A DNA stretch of 42,544 bases from positions 1 through 42,544 of IMG/VR virus record IMGVR_UViG_3300009703_000037, one strand, 5' to 3'. Positions 25,291 through 33,488 of the stretch are shown here, in pieces (the stretch's first letter is position 1; each line of letters opens with the position of its first letter). The translations under genes and the position numbers were made by a program. Below the pieces are notes generated by a model that was not told where the DNA came from, did not search any database, and saw only the letters and a program-made list of their open reading frames with translations. Source of the stretch: a virus.

Positions 25291-26850
25291 TTATAGTTTA
25301 ATATCAAATTGATCGATTGAGAAAGCAGACTGATATTTTTCCATCACAGTCGCTTCCTGTACCTCCGAAGAGTTGGGGATCACTTCTTGCTCTTCAGCAA
25401 CAACGTTTTCCAAAACTTCTTCAGCGTTATTTTCTTGAACCTCTTCCGGCTTTTTCTGCTCAGAAGCCACAGCCTCTTGTACAGTCTCGCTTTTTTCGGT
25501 CGCAGAAACTTCTTCAGCGGTATCAGCAACTTCCGCAGAAGCTTCAGCCTTTTTCTTACCGCTTAACAGTACATTCATTTTCTCTCTGTACTGATTAAAT
25601 TCATCTTCGTTCATATCTTTAATGTCGCCAGCGATAATGGAACGATCTTCATCAGTTAGGTCAAACTCTTCGTCCAACGAAGCCATGAATACAGTGAATC
25701 TCTCAAGAGCATCTTGTTGAGCTTTTTGAGCTTCAAGTTCAGCTAAAACATTCTTAATCTCCTCAAGCTCTTTGTTGACTTTTTCGTTATCTTTTTGGAG
25801 ACCGTCGTATTTTTCAGAAGCTGCCTTCATTGCGTTTTCTTGTTCGAGCTTTTCAGCTTCAAACTGTTCACTCGCCTTTTTGACTTCTTCTTGGATAAAA
25901 TCAGAAATCTCAGAAGCACTCACTTCCTTTAGCGACTCATCGGTGATGTCTTCAATTTTGTTAATTTTCATGACTTTTCTATAAGTAGTTTCTACATTTA
26001 TTTCATTATTTTGAGAAATTAATTTTTTATTATTTTCTAAAATTACCTCTTCTGCCAAATTATCAAGTTCTTTTTGTTCGGCATTAGAATCTTCTTCTGG
26101 TTGTTTTTCTTGAGACTTTTTAGTAACAACCCCTTTAACATCTGCTGCTGGAGTCTCAGTTAGCCCTATACCAAGAGGTACTACGTTTCCGATTACCTTT
26201 CTGTATACCTTTTTACCTTCGTATTCTCCGCTTCCTCCCATTGATCTTAAATTAGCTTCTAATTCTATGATCTTATCAGAGGAGTCAATAATTTGGGCGG
26301 TTTCTGTATTTTTCTCGTTATCGTTTAATAATACTAAATTATAGTCGGTAAAGCCTAATTCCCAGCTAGCAGATATTTGTAAATAATTCTCACTCGTGGG
26401 ATCACTTGCCTCTTCTATCATGTTGGCTAAGTTTTGATTAGTAACCCTCCAAACAACTCCGCCTAAAGTAACGTTAAAGGGTGAAGTTCTGTCGATAATA
26501 TTACTTTCATCTAGCGGCTCATCAGTTCCGAATTCGCTAAATCCAGCAGTTAAAATGACTCCAATAACTCTCTCTCGGTTATGCTCGATGTTAATTGGCT
26601 TGTTAATGAAGTTCTTATAAATATCCGCAGCAGTCAAAGTATCAACTACGTCATCATTTTTATTTACTCGATTGGCTACGAATGCATTAAAAGCGATTGG
26701 CAATAAGTCTACGTCTTTGTCGGTATCTATGTCTGGGACGAATTGACCTATATCAACTAAACTGGCCAAAGAGAGGTATTTGTCTTTTTCCTCGGGAATT
26801 AACGGTTTAACTACCGAGCTAAAAGTTGTCGTAAATTTAAAATCGTTCAT
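25291..26850 (-). CDS. Prohead maturation protease fused to scaffold
   Basis: A 519-aa protein. Residues ~1-235 look like a phage prohead protease: KPINIEHNRERVIGVIL near 80-97 carries the catalytic-type His, and NYLQISASWELGFTDY near 155-170 carries the candidate Ser, in the order known for the herpesvirus/HK97-type maturation proteases. Residues ~290-400 are a long Glu/Lys-rich coiled coil (SEQFEAEKLEQENAMKAA), typical of scaffold, and the end is an acidic low-complexity tail with a conserved-looking SAFSIDQFDIKL terminus, likely the capsid-binding tip. The protease would cut itself and the scaffold out during maturation. An internal ATG at the start of the scaffold part (MKINKIEDI, 25970) could allow separate scaffold synthesis, but its ribosome binding site is weak. 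Confidence 0.82.
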   Translation of the reverse strand: MNDFKFTTTFSSVVKPLIPEEKDKYLSLASLVDIGQFVPDIDTDKDVDLLPIAFNAFVANRVNKNDDVVDTLTAADIYKNFINKPINIEHNRERVIGVILTAGFSEFGTDEPLDESNIIDRTSPFNVTLGGVVWRVTNQNLANMIEEASDPTSENYLQISASWELGFTDYNLVLLNDNEKNTETAQIIDSSDKIIELEANLRSMGGSGEYEGKKVYRKVIGNVVPLGIGLTETPAADVKGVVTKKSQEKQPEEDSNAEQKELDNLAEEVILENNKKLISQNNEINVETTYRKVMKINKIEDITDESLKEVSASEISDFIQEEVKKASEQFEAEKLEQENAMKAASEKYDGLQKDNEKVNKELEEIKNVLAELEAQKAQQDALERFTVFMASLDEEFDLTDEDRSIIAGDIKDMNEDEFNQYREKMNVLLSGKKKAEASAEVADTAEEVSATEKSETVQEAVASEQKKPEEVQENNAEEVLENVVAEEQEVIPNSSEVQEATVMEKYQSAFSIDQFDIKL

Positions 26851-26860
26851 AACCTGTGTC

Positions 26861-26875
26861 TTTTAGTACACCTAA
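26861..26875 (-). promoter_or_regulatory. Putative late promoter, proximal copy, before the protease-scaffold gene
   Basis: The minus strand reads TTAGGTGTACTAAAA, 10-25 nt upstream of the ATG at 26850. A second copy lies 30 nt further upstream, so the head operon may have tandem promoters. Confidence 0.5.
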
Positions 26876-26890
26876 AAACTATATGTACAA

Positions 26891-26907
26891 TAAATAATAC
26901 ACTTATT
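26891..26907 (-). promoter_or_regulatory. Putative late promoter, distal copy, before the protease-scaffold gene
   Basis: The minus strand reads AATAAGTGTATTATTTA, immediately downstream of the lipoprotein terminator. It is nearly identical to the site before the tape measure gene. Confidence 0.55.
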
Positions 26908-26918
26908 CTTTTAAAAAA

Positions 26919-26950
26919 AAACAAAAAAAAAGCCCGCCGAAAAGCGGGCT
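26919..26950 (-). terminator. Intrinsic terminator after the lipoprotein gene
   Basis: The minus strand forms a 7-bp stem AGCCCGC/GCGGGCT with a 6-nt loop, followed by nine Ts, a G and nine more Ts. Confidence 0.92.
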
Positions 26951-26990
26951 AGTGTTATATTAATTTTTTAGATACTAATTCTGCAATTAA

Positions 26991-27185
26991 TTACTTCTTG
27001 TCTTTAAGAGAGTCAAGTTCATTACTAACAGAAGCTTTAACCCAAGGTACGGTCACGCTTACTCCATCTGTTGAAGCATCAGCGTTCAAAAGTCCGCCCT
27101 TGTTGGCATTAGGGCCAACTGTCAATGTCGATGTGCAACCCGTTAAAACAAAGGCTGCGGCTGCGATAATAGCTAGTTTTTTCAT
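26991..27185 (-). CDS. Small lipoprotein
   Basis: A 64-aa protein with a textbook lipoprotein signal: MKK, a hydrophobic core AIIAAAAFVL and the lipobox L-T-G-C with Cys17 as the lipidated residue. Position +2 is Thr, not Asp, so export to the outer membrane is expected in a Gram-negative cell. The mature part is ~48 residues (TLTVGPNANKGGLLNADAS at its start). Phage lipoproteins of this size can block superinfection, act in lysis or alter the host envelope; nothing in the sequence chooses between these. It has its own promoter motif and a strong terminator, so it forms a separate one-gene unit inside the head region, typical of a moron. Confidence 0.85.
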   Translation of the reverse strand: MKKLAIIAAAAFVLTGCTSTLTVGPNANKGGLLNADASTDGVSVTVPWVKASVSNELDSLKDKK

Positions 27186-27220
27186 AATATTATATAGTCA
27201 ATACTGTTGACATATGAATG

Positions 27221-27234
27221 ATGATATACACCAA
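27221..27234 (-). promoter_or_regulatory. Putative late promoter before the 64-aa lipoprotein
   Basis: The minus strand reads TTGGTGTATATCAT, about 40 nt upstream of the ATG at 27185, between the glycosyltransferase and the lipoprotein gene. Confidence 0.5.
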
Positions 27235-27264
27235 AAAAAAATTCAAGGACAAAAATTTTTTACC

Positions 27265-28164
27265 TTACATTTTATAATTAATTATATAATTATAAATATC
27301 TTTATAATTATTTTCTTTTAAGTATTTTAAAACTATGTTTTTCATAGCTCTGTTTTTATCTTCAACGGCAGTATGACCTTTGAAATCTATTTCTTCGAGT
27401 ATATGAACATGAAAAGATTTCGGCTTCATCTCTAACTCTAAGTCGATACAAATTTTCTTCGCGTCTAAATATTCGTCTTCTGTGTTTCTCCAAAATCCTA
27501 CATTATGAGTCGGTGGAATTATATCTATATCAAAAAACTCGCAAAAATAATTCATTCCCCTCTGTTCATAAAAATCTGATTTATGTAAATATAAAGACTT
27601 CCAGAGTCCGGGTAGTTTTTTGGTCGCACAAAAAACATAGCCAGCATTAAAAATCCCACAAAATTTACTTATCGAAGATTTTTCTTTGTGATGATAATGA
27701 GGCGATAACGCTACTGGTCGAGTAAAGTGCTCCTGAAGATTATCTAAGACAATTATATCTGCGTCCATAAAGAATGTATTTGCAGCTTCTGACAAAGCAT
27801 ACTCCAAGCATTCCATTTTTTTATAGATGCAATCTTTCCTATGAAACCTATCAATGTCTTTTATTTTAGATAATTTTTGTTTATTTATTTTTAATAAATC
27901 TTCTTGATTGGCTGAAGTTTTAAAAAATAAATTTTTGTACTTTTTAGAAAGAAACCTTTTAGATTCATCATCGCAAAGAATATAGACTGGTTCATCATGA
28001 TAAGTTCTTAAGCTTCTTAAAAACACATCAGCTTCGTGCTTTATTTCTTTGGTAATTACTAACGAAAAACTGGCTATAGGAATAGCCTCTTTCTCCTTGT
28101 CAAAAAAAGACTCAGAGCTTCTTAAAAGAAAATTAATTAAAGTCTCAGGAAAGTCCCTCTTCAT
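27265..28164 (-). CDS. GT8-like glycosyltransferase (nucleotide-diphospho-sugar transferase)
   Basis: A 299-aa protein of the GT-A fold. The metal- and sugar-nucleotide-binding DxD is clear in NTFFMDADIIVLDNL at about residues 129-143, followed by KFCGIFNAGYVFCA near 167-180 (the usual 'FNAGV' acceptor-side strand) and PPTHNVGFWRNTEDEY near 218. It would move a sugar from an NDP-sugar to an unknown acceptor in the cytoplasm. It lies between a small gene and a lipoprotein within the head region, so candidate acceptors include virion proteins and host envelope glycans. No signal peptide or membrane segment is seen. Confidence 0.78.
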   Translation of the reverse strand: MKRDFPETLINFLLRSSESFFDKEKEAIPIASFSLVITKEIKHEADVFLRSLRTYHDEPVYILCDDESKRFLSKKYKNLFFKTSANQEDLLKINKQKLSKIKDIDRFHRKDCIYKKMECLEYALSEAANTFFMDADIIVLDNLQEHFTRPVALSPHYHHKEKSSISKFCGIFNAGYVFCATKKLPGLWKSLYLHKSDFYEQRGMNYFCEFFDIDIIPPTHNVGFWRNTEDEYLDAKKICIDLELEMKPKSFHVHILEEIDFKGHTAVEDKNRAMKNIVLKYLKENNYKDIYNYIINYKM

Positions 28165-28187
28165 TTCCTTGGAACCTAGAACTCACT

Positions 28188-28364
28188 CTAGTCTGTAGAT
28201 TTGGTTCTGGTTTTAGAAGTATTTTTGTTTACAGATTCAACTATAACACTAATAGCTTCTTCGATCATCTTATGCTCATCATAAGTAACTTTCACTTGTC
28301 TGGTTATACCAACAACCAAGTTTAAAGCTTCTTCCACTTTCATTTTGCTTTTAGTTTCAGGCAT
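28188..28364 (-). CDS. Small uncharacterised protein (58 aa)
   Basis: A 58-aa frame running from MPETKSKMKVEEALNLV to SKTRTKSTD, ending 23 nt before the glycosyltransferase. It is charged and probably helical (TYDEHKMIEEAISVIVES). Support for being real: it fills an otherwise empty gap on the coding strand, keeps a sensible amino acid composition, and has a variant promoter motif directly before its ATG. Function is unknown. Confidence 0.62.
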   Translation of the reverse strand: MPETKSKMKVEEALNLVVGITRQVKVTYDEHKMIEEAISVIVESVNKNTSKTRTKSTD

Positions 28365-28365
28365 C

Positions 28366-28380
28366 AAAAATGTATACCTT
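28366..28380 (-). promoter_or_regulatory. Variant late promoter motif before the 58-aa gene
   Basis: The minus strand reads AAGGTATACATTTTT, immediately before the ATG at 28364. It is a weaker match (GTATA instead of GTGTA). Confidence 0.35.
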
Positions 28381-28395
28381 GAATAAAAATCAAAA

Positions 28396-30243
28396 TCAAG
28401 AATTTTCTAAATTTTCGACCTTTTCGTTTAATTCCTGAATCGCTTTTACTATCGGAGCAATGAATTGATTGTAATCTAACCCATAGTCTGCCGCTCTCTC
28501 AGGATTCTTAACGGAGCTATCCTTATAGGCTCCGAAGTCATCTATACCCATTTGATCCATAACAGTTTTAACTTGTTGAGCTAAAAGTCCGTAATGAGGT
28601 CTTGAGTACTCCAAGTTAACTGTATTGACTTGTCCATCTTTTTTAATAAATTCTCTGGTTTCATCTTTCCAGAAATATTTTACAGGTCTAAGGTTATTGA
28701 TAAAACTTAAGCCCAAATCTGAATCAGTGATATCTCTTTTCTTAGATTGATCAGAGGTTTGAGTGAGTGAAGTGCATCTTATCGCACCAACAACTTCTAA
28801 GTTAAATCCGCTCGACGCAGAACTTCCTGTACCATTAACGACTGCTGCTATTCCAGTTTTGTTAGCCCAGTTTCCAGCACCTCTAGATGAAGAGCTACTC
28901 CAAGTCGGATGAAGAACAAAGCCGTCTTGATCTATATAAAAGTATTTTAATTTTTCTCCAGCCTGATCTGGGGTTGAGCCACTTGCTCCATTTCTGTAAG
29001 TATACCACCAATCAAGATAAGTACTCTCTGTTGACGCAGAGTTAATAAATACTTGATGATCTCCCGAGTGGCTCAAATAAGAAGTTCCATCATAAACTGC
29101 TGCGTCTCCGTATACTGTAAACTTCTCAAATAAACTTGTAGCAGCAGAAGCATTTACTGCTAATTTTCCGTCACTAGTAATCAAGACTGACGCATTAGTT
29201 TCGTCTACTGAGCCCGCTACAACTGCTAATTTACCTCCACCACCACTGTGCGCTGTTTCTGTGCAAATAAAATTCCAAGAAGTACCGCCAGTACCTGCCC
29301 CCGTTAACCTAAGCGCAGCTAAACCGTCTCCTTCGGAAACAGAGGATAAGACCGCGCTGTCATCAACAGCACTTATAGCCTCTGATGGAGCACTTACTTT
29401 TACATGTTTGTTGTAATATATTCCTTGAGTACCAGTAGTATCATCTGACCATTGACTCGAAGCACCTAAATCATTATTAAAAGAAGATAGGTTAATTGAA
29501 GATGCGCTATCCTCGATCCAGCTTGGCTTAGAGTCTAATCTCGTCCAAGGCAAGTTACCTCCAAAGCTTGATAAAGTTACGTTTCCTTGAGTGGTATCTA
29601 TCCAAGACGGGGCGTTTTTTAACAATGCATAATCAATCTTATTTGATACGTCTAAAATTTCTGTTGTACCAGAATATATACCCCCAATGACATTGAGCCT
29701 TCCTCCGACTTTTAAAACGTCTGTAGCACTGGGTGCAGTATTTACCCCCATTCTATCAGAAGCGTAAACGTAGCCTGAGCCCGGATTTAAAGTTAGAGAT
29801 TGAGTTGAATGATCCCACTCTATGTACCCTTTGTTTACTTCGTTCTGTTTGAACTGCAACCTAGGACTTCCGTCAGCATCCCCTTCCAAAGTAAGCATCG
29901 GGCTGTCTGTTGCTCCGTTAGCAGCCGCATAAAGATGCAGCAAGGATGTAGCGACTTTATTATGTCCGCCGAGTCTTAAATTGCCAGTGTTGCCATCTAA
30001 TTTTAGAAGAGAATTTCCAGCACTTCTAAAATCTATAGAGTCCGCTTGATTGCCAATGTCGAAAAGTAAGCCGTTAGCGTCAACGCCAATAGAATTTGTT
30101 CTGCTGGTAGAAGTATTTGTTAATTTTATAAACGACGAACTAGACACATCGCTTATATGAAGTTTACTAGACGGAGATTCTACTCCCACCCCAACCTTAC
30201 CCAACAAAACAACTGGGTCTATATTTCTTAATTTAATCGACAT
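28396..30243 (-). CDS. Tail fibre/spike protein with S74 intramolecular chaperone
   Basis: A 615-aa β-rich fibre. The N-terminus carries VGVGVESPSSKLHISD (fibre-type repeat) and the shaft holds repeated β segments with Trp-rich turns such as NLPWTRLDSKPSWIED. The C-terminal ~115 residues are a peptidase S74 chaperone: SDQSKKRDITDSDLG with the Ser500-Lys501 dyad, LRPVKYFWKDE, HYGLLAQQVK and DYNQFIAPIVKAIQEL ending in a trimer coiled coil. Such chaperones fold the trimer and then cut themselves off. It lies between the tail-tube paralogue and a small gene, far from the other fibre genes. Receptor binding is the likely role. Confidence 0.9.
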   Translation of the reverse strand: MSIKLRNIDPVVLLGKVGVGVESPSSKLHISDVSSSSFIKLTNTSTSRTNSIGVDANGLLFDIGNQADSIDFRSAGNSLLKLDGNTGNLRLGGHNKVATSLLHLYAAANGATDSPMLTLEGDADGSPRLQFKQNEVNKGYIEWDHSTQSLTLNPGSGYVYASDRMGVNTAPSATDVLKVGGRLNVIGGIYSGTTEILDVSNKIDYALLKNAPSWIDTTQGNVTLSSFGGNLPWTRLDSKPSWIEDSASSINLSSFNNDLGASSQWSDDTTGTQGIYYNKHVKVSAPSEAISAVDDSAVLSSVSEGDGLAALRLTGAGTGGTSWNFICTETAHSGGGGKLAVVAGSVDETNASVLITSDGKLAVNASAATSLFEKFTVYGDAAVYDGTSYLSHSGDHQVFINSASTESTYLDWWYTYRNGASGSTPDQAGEKLKYFYIDQDGFVLHPTWSSSSSRGAGNWANKTGIAAVVNGTGSSASSGFNLEVVGAIRCTSLTQTSDQSKKRDITDSDLGLSFINNLRPVKYFWKDETREFIKKDGQVNTVNLEYSRPHYGLLAQQVKTVMDQMGIDDFGAYKDSSVKNPERAADYGLDYNQFIAPIVKAIQELNEKVENLENS

Positions 30244-30259
30244 TTATAAATCCTTATTT

Positions 30260-30275
30260 GTTAAAATTACACTAA
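30260..30275 (-). promoter_or_regulatory. Putative late promoter before the S74 fibre gene
   Basis: The minus strand reads TTAGTGTAATTTTAAC, overlapping the stop codon of the preceding gene, 17 nt upstream of the ATG. Confidence 0.5.
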
Positions 30276-31522
30276 TAAAAAAGAGAATTAGAATAATCTA
30301 TTTCATTATCGGAGTCGTCTAAAATTTTATTAAAAGAATCATCCACTAGGGCGATATCAACTTTTTCTGACTCTCCGCTTACAAAAAACCCTTTCTTATT
30401 TTCACTTAAATCCATATTTAAGGTAAAAGATGCGTTGTATTGCTTGTTGTCTCCTATTGATAAGCTGGAGGAGAAATCTGTACATCTAGCACCCTCAAAG
30501 CTGTATTTCAGAACCTCTTTATCTTTGTCTTTGAAAGTTAAATGAACGTCATATTCTGAATTGTCCATTGTCTCAAAAAGATTTCCAGAGACCCCAACAT
30601 CCGCTAGAAAAGAAATTTCAAGTTGACCAACTATAGGGAACACTGGCTTCCTATCATGATAGTGCTTGTGTCCTAAATATATAATAGGTTTTCTTTGTAT
30701 CTCGGCTTGAAAAGAGGCAGACTGAACTTTTTCATTAAAATAATTTATGCCACTTGTATTTCTTTTGTTTACAAGAACAGAAATATCATGATCCCTAAAC
30801 ACCCTTCCTACATCTTTTTCTTGAGAAGTTGGTATTGTCCTTTTAGGAATTATAATTTTATTAGAGTCATACTCCACAATCCCACTCTGGCCATTAAACT
30901 TGGGAATGCTTACCCACTTTCCAGACGTAATAATAATTGCGTTATCGCAAACCATACCGACTGAAGCTCTAGCAAAAGAGTTTACTGAAGCATCAAACTG
31001 ATAGCTGCTTACATAAGAATTTTGGAAAATAAAAAGATCATAATTTTCACTTCTAGGATCAGTAAGCGTATCCCTGTCTTGTGTATCTCCTTCGAACTTT
31101 AAAGATGACATGCTTGCCAAAGTATTCTTCAAGTCCTGTCCGGGAGTTTGATTTGAGGCTAAGTAAAAATTTTTTCTATCAGAAAAAGTATCTTTATCTA
31201 CTAGGTTAGAAAAAAAGTTTCTCTTTTCTGTTCCTTGCTGCTGCACATAAAATCCTGCCTTTTGTTCGTTTGAAATTCCATGAGAATAATAACTGTACGA
31301 AACGTTAGCAGAGGGAGGAGCAGTGTGAATAGTGTCTATGGAAGTAGTGCTTCCTAACACATTTATGTCTGATGAAGGTGATTCAAAAGAGTAATTTACG
31401 GACTGAACTTTATCTAGTCTTTTTAAAATCTCATAGCCAGTAATAAATAAATACGCTCCTCCATCTTCGTGTTCAGGAGAACCGAAAAATACCTCTTCGG
31501 TATTGTAAATTATTCGATTCAT
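30272..31522 (-). CDS. Tail-tube paralogue, minor tube-like protein
   Basis: A 416-aa protein clearly homologous to the main tail tube at 4056-5255. Shared blocks in the same order are NRIIYNTEEVFFG at the N-terminus, KVQSVNYSFESPSSDINVLG near 38, YYSHGISNEQKAGF near 80, and IGDNKQYNASFTLNMD near 365. Unlike the main tube it uses ordinary AT-rich codons, so it is probably made in lower amounts. It directly follows the portal gene (TAATG overlap), far from the tail genes. It may be a tail terminator-like ring, a special first or last tube ring, or a diverged second tube; the sequence does not decide. Confidence 0.75.
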   Translation of the reverse strand: MNRIIYNTEEVFFGSPEHEDGGAYLFITGYEILKRLDKVQSVNYSFESPSSDINVLGSTTSIDTIHTAPPSANVSYSYYSHGISNEQKAGFYVQQQGTEKRNFFSNLVDKDTFSDRKNFYLASNQTPGQDLKNTLASMSSLKFEGDTQDRDTLTDPRSENYDLFIFQNSYVSSYQFDASVNSFARASVGMVCDNAIIITSGKWVSIPKFNGQSGIVEYDSNKIIIPKRTIPTSQEKDVGRVFRDHDISVLVNKRNTSGINYFNEKVQSASFQAEIQRKPIIYLGHKHYHDRKPVFPIVGQLEISFLADVGVSGNLFETMDNSEYDVHLTFKDKDKEVLKYSFEGARCTDFSSSLSIGDNKQYNASFTLNMDLSENKKGFFVSGESEKVDIALVDDSFNKILDDSDNEIDYSNSLFY

Positions 31523-33453
31523 TAAGGCTTGCTAGCGAACATTATTCCGGCTAGATAAGAGTCAATTTGGTGAGTTGCAGCTATCGATTCTACTTGTCTC
31601 ACTCTATCTGCGTTTTTATCAACGGGCTTATTGACGTAATCTTTAGCTTTAGAAATCCAGTCTTCAGGAGCTTCATTCACTATTACTAACTCCGATATAG
31701 AATCAACTACTCCTTTTTGATTTTCGTTAAGAGTTTTAAGTTTGTGCTTTCTCTTTAAAAGAGTTGTGACTTTTTTGTTTAATTTTTCTGCGGAAGTCAT
31801 CAACTCCATAATCCTATTAAAAGAATATTTGGTGTCAATTTTTTGACCAGTTGACTCGCCAACAGGGCTTACGTTCTTTGTCGTTTGAGGGGCAGTTTCC
31901 CCTTCTGGCCTTCCGCCACCTTGATCCCCAGCGCGACTTCCTCCAACTAATGGCATGTACAAGCCTTGATCTCTCATCTTCTTGAATTTTTCCTGAGATT
32001 CCTTTGAGCTTTCTTCGTCTGGAAGCCTTCCTGTTTCTATAGCGGTGACTCCTTCATTTGGGGTAAGGACTCCCAACTGCATCAAGTTGGCCATAATACG
32101 ATTCCAAAGAGAGTCGTCTTTTAAGTCTATCTCATCAAAGTGCGGGGTGGGGTAATTCTTAAATCCTAAGTCTTTTGAAATTCTTTTCATTTCAGGAATT
32201 AAAAATTCGTTCATAAACGATTCTCTAGCTTGTTGAAGCCTAGCTACAAAAACATTTAACTTAACTGATTGATTAGAAAATGTTTCATTCCCAAAAAGCA
32301 CATTGTTAAGACCATTTAAAATGTCTCTATCAACAACCTCATACTTCTTAGGGTCTAGCAGGTCTGCAATTCTAGGAATAACAAATTCTGCCTTCGTAGT
32401 ATAATCCGCTATAAGCACTCTTCCGACAGAACTGTTTTCAAAAAGCGTTTGCATGGCAGACAAGTTTTTCTGGTTAATACCACCCTTGTCTGGATCAGTA
32501 CCCATAGTTACCAGAAGAATTGCTTGTTGCATCGTTCTGGAAATAGCCATGTCCATTTTTTTCAGTTCAGCTTTCCAGTTAATATCCTCCATAACTGGAT
32601 AGCCCATAGGTACTGCAAATGGTTCGTAATCTTGTTTCTTATAAAAGATAGCCGTTGTTTTTTCCGGGTCTAAGTTGACCGTTATCAAAGTCCCTCTTCC
32701 TTTAAGTTGCTCTTTGGTAGACTTGGGCAAAGATTCTAACAGTTTAATATCTTCTTCGGACTCTGGATTTTTTAATTTTTGAACTTCAAAAGCATTTAAA
32801 ACTTTTTTATAAGCACTTTGAGTAAGCCCAGAATTTCCTCCGTGCTGAATGTCTGCCGGGTTTAAAATTATATATTTAATAGGAAGCTTTAGCTGTCCAG
32901 TATTAGACGCTAAAACTTGAGTAATTTTATTTACCTCTTGTCTAGAAATCTTTCCATCAAACCTATGTATGAAAACATTGCCCGACCTATAATACTCTCT
33001 GAAAAACTTATCCTGAAAGTCCCAGACATTTACCTTCTTAAAAAAGGCATCGAAAAACTCTCTAGATTTTTTGCTGCCACCTTTAAAATAAATATTATTT
33101 ACGGAAAACTCCGTCATCAAATCTACTGTGTTTCTAAATACGGCGAAATTGTAGTAGGCTTTTTGACATAAAATAACGGCCTCTTTTACGTCTACGTTTG
33201 AAGTTTTAGCTCCATATCCACCAGCAGTCTTAAAAGGGATCATCCCCCTTTCAATATTCTCAAATCTATTTGACCTTTCTATCGTAGAAGAAACATTTCT
33301 TCTCGTAGAAGTAGACGCGGAAGACTCGCTCATGCCAACCATCAAAGGGGAAGAGCCCGAAGAATCGCTGTTTTCTGCGGCTTTCTCTAAATTACTTTTC
33401 TTATCCGGAGAGTTACCTTTCGCGGTTTGTGTTTTTTTGGTGGATTTTTCCAT
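31522..33453 (-). CDS. Portal protein
   Basis: A 643-aa protein forming the dodecameric DNA channel at the head vertex. The N-terminal ~60 residues are a disordered Ser/Lys/Thr-rich tail. The portal-type core follows: VDVKEAVILCQKAYYNFAVF near 88-107, FFREYYRSGNVFIHRFDGK near 150 (the typical 'YYRSGNVFI' segment), YIILNPADIQHG near 200, and helices around VDRDILNGLNNVLFGNETF near 400 in the channel region. The C-terminal helical part includes MELMTSAEKLNKKVTTLLKR. It follows the large terminase and is coupled to the tube paralogue by a one-base stop-start overlap. Confidence 0.88.
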   Translation of the reverse strand: MEKSTKKTQTAKGNSPDKKSNLEKAAENSDSSGSSPLMVGMSESSASTSTRRNVSSTIERSNRFENIERGMIPFKTAGGYGAKTSNVDVKEAVILCQKAYYNFAVFRNTVDLMTEFSVNNIYFKGGSKKSREFFDAFFKKVNVWDFQDKFFREYYRSGNVFIHRFDGKISRQEVNKITQVLASNTGQLKLPIKYIILNPADIQHGGNSGLTQSAYKKVLNAFEVQKLKNPESEEDIKLLESLPKSTKEQLKGRGTLITVNLDPEKTTAIFYKKQDYEPFAVPMGYPVMEDINWKAELKKMDMAISRTMQQAILLVTMGTDPDKGGINQKNLSAMQTLFENSSVGRVLIADYTTKAEFVIPRIADLLDPKKYEVVDRDILNGLNNVLFGNETFSNQSVKLNVFVARLQQARESFMNEFLIPEMKRISKDLGFKNYPTPHFDEIDLKDDSLWNRIMANLMQLGVLTPNEGVTAIETGRLPDEESSKESQEKFKKMRDQGLYMPLVGGSRAGDQGGGRPEGETAPQTTKNVSPVGESTGQKIDTKYSFNRIMELMTSAEKLNKKVTTLLKRKHKLKTLNENQKGVVDSISELVIVNEAPEDWISKAKDYVNKPVDKNADRVRQVESIAATHQIDSYLAGIMFASKP

Positions 33454-33472
33454 TTTTTTTCTCTCTTTTCCC

Positions 33473-33488
33473 TTTTTTATACACTCTT
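33473..33488 (-). promoter_or_regulatory. Putative late promoter before the portal gene
   Basis: The minus strand reads AAGAGTGTATAAAAAA, 20-35 nt upstream of the ATG at 33453, overlapping the end of the terminase gene. Confidence 0.55.

Noticed and set aside
25317-25598. 93-codon plus-strand frame opposite the scaffold tail
   Set aside because: It is a shadow of the low-complexity acidic region; the composition is unlike a protein.
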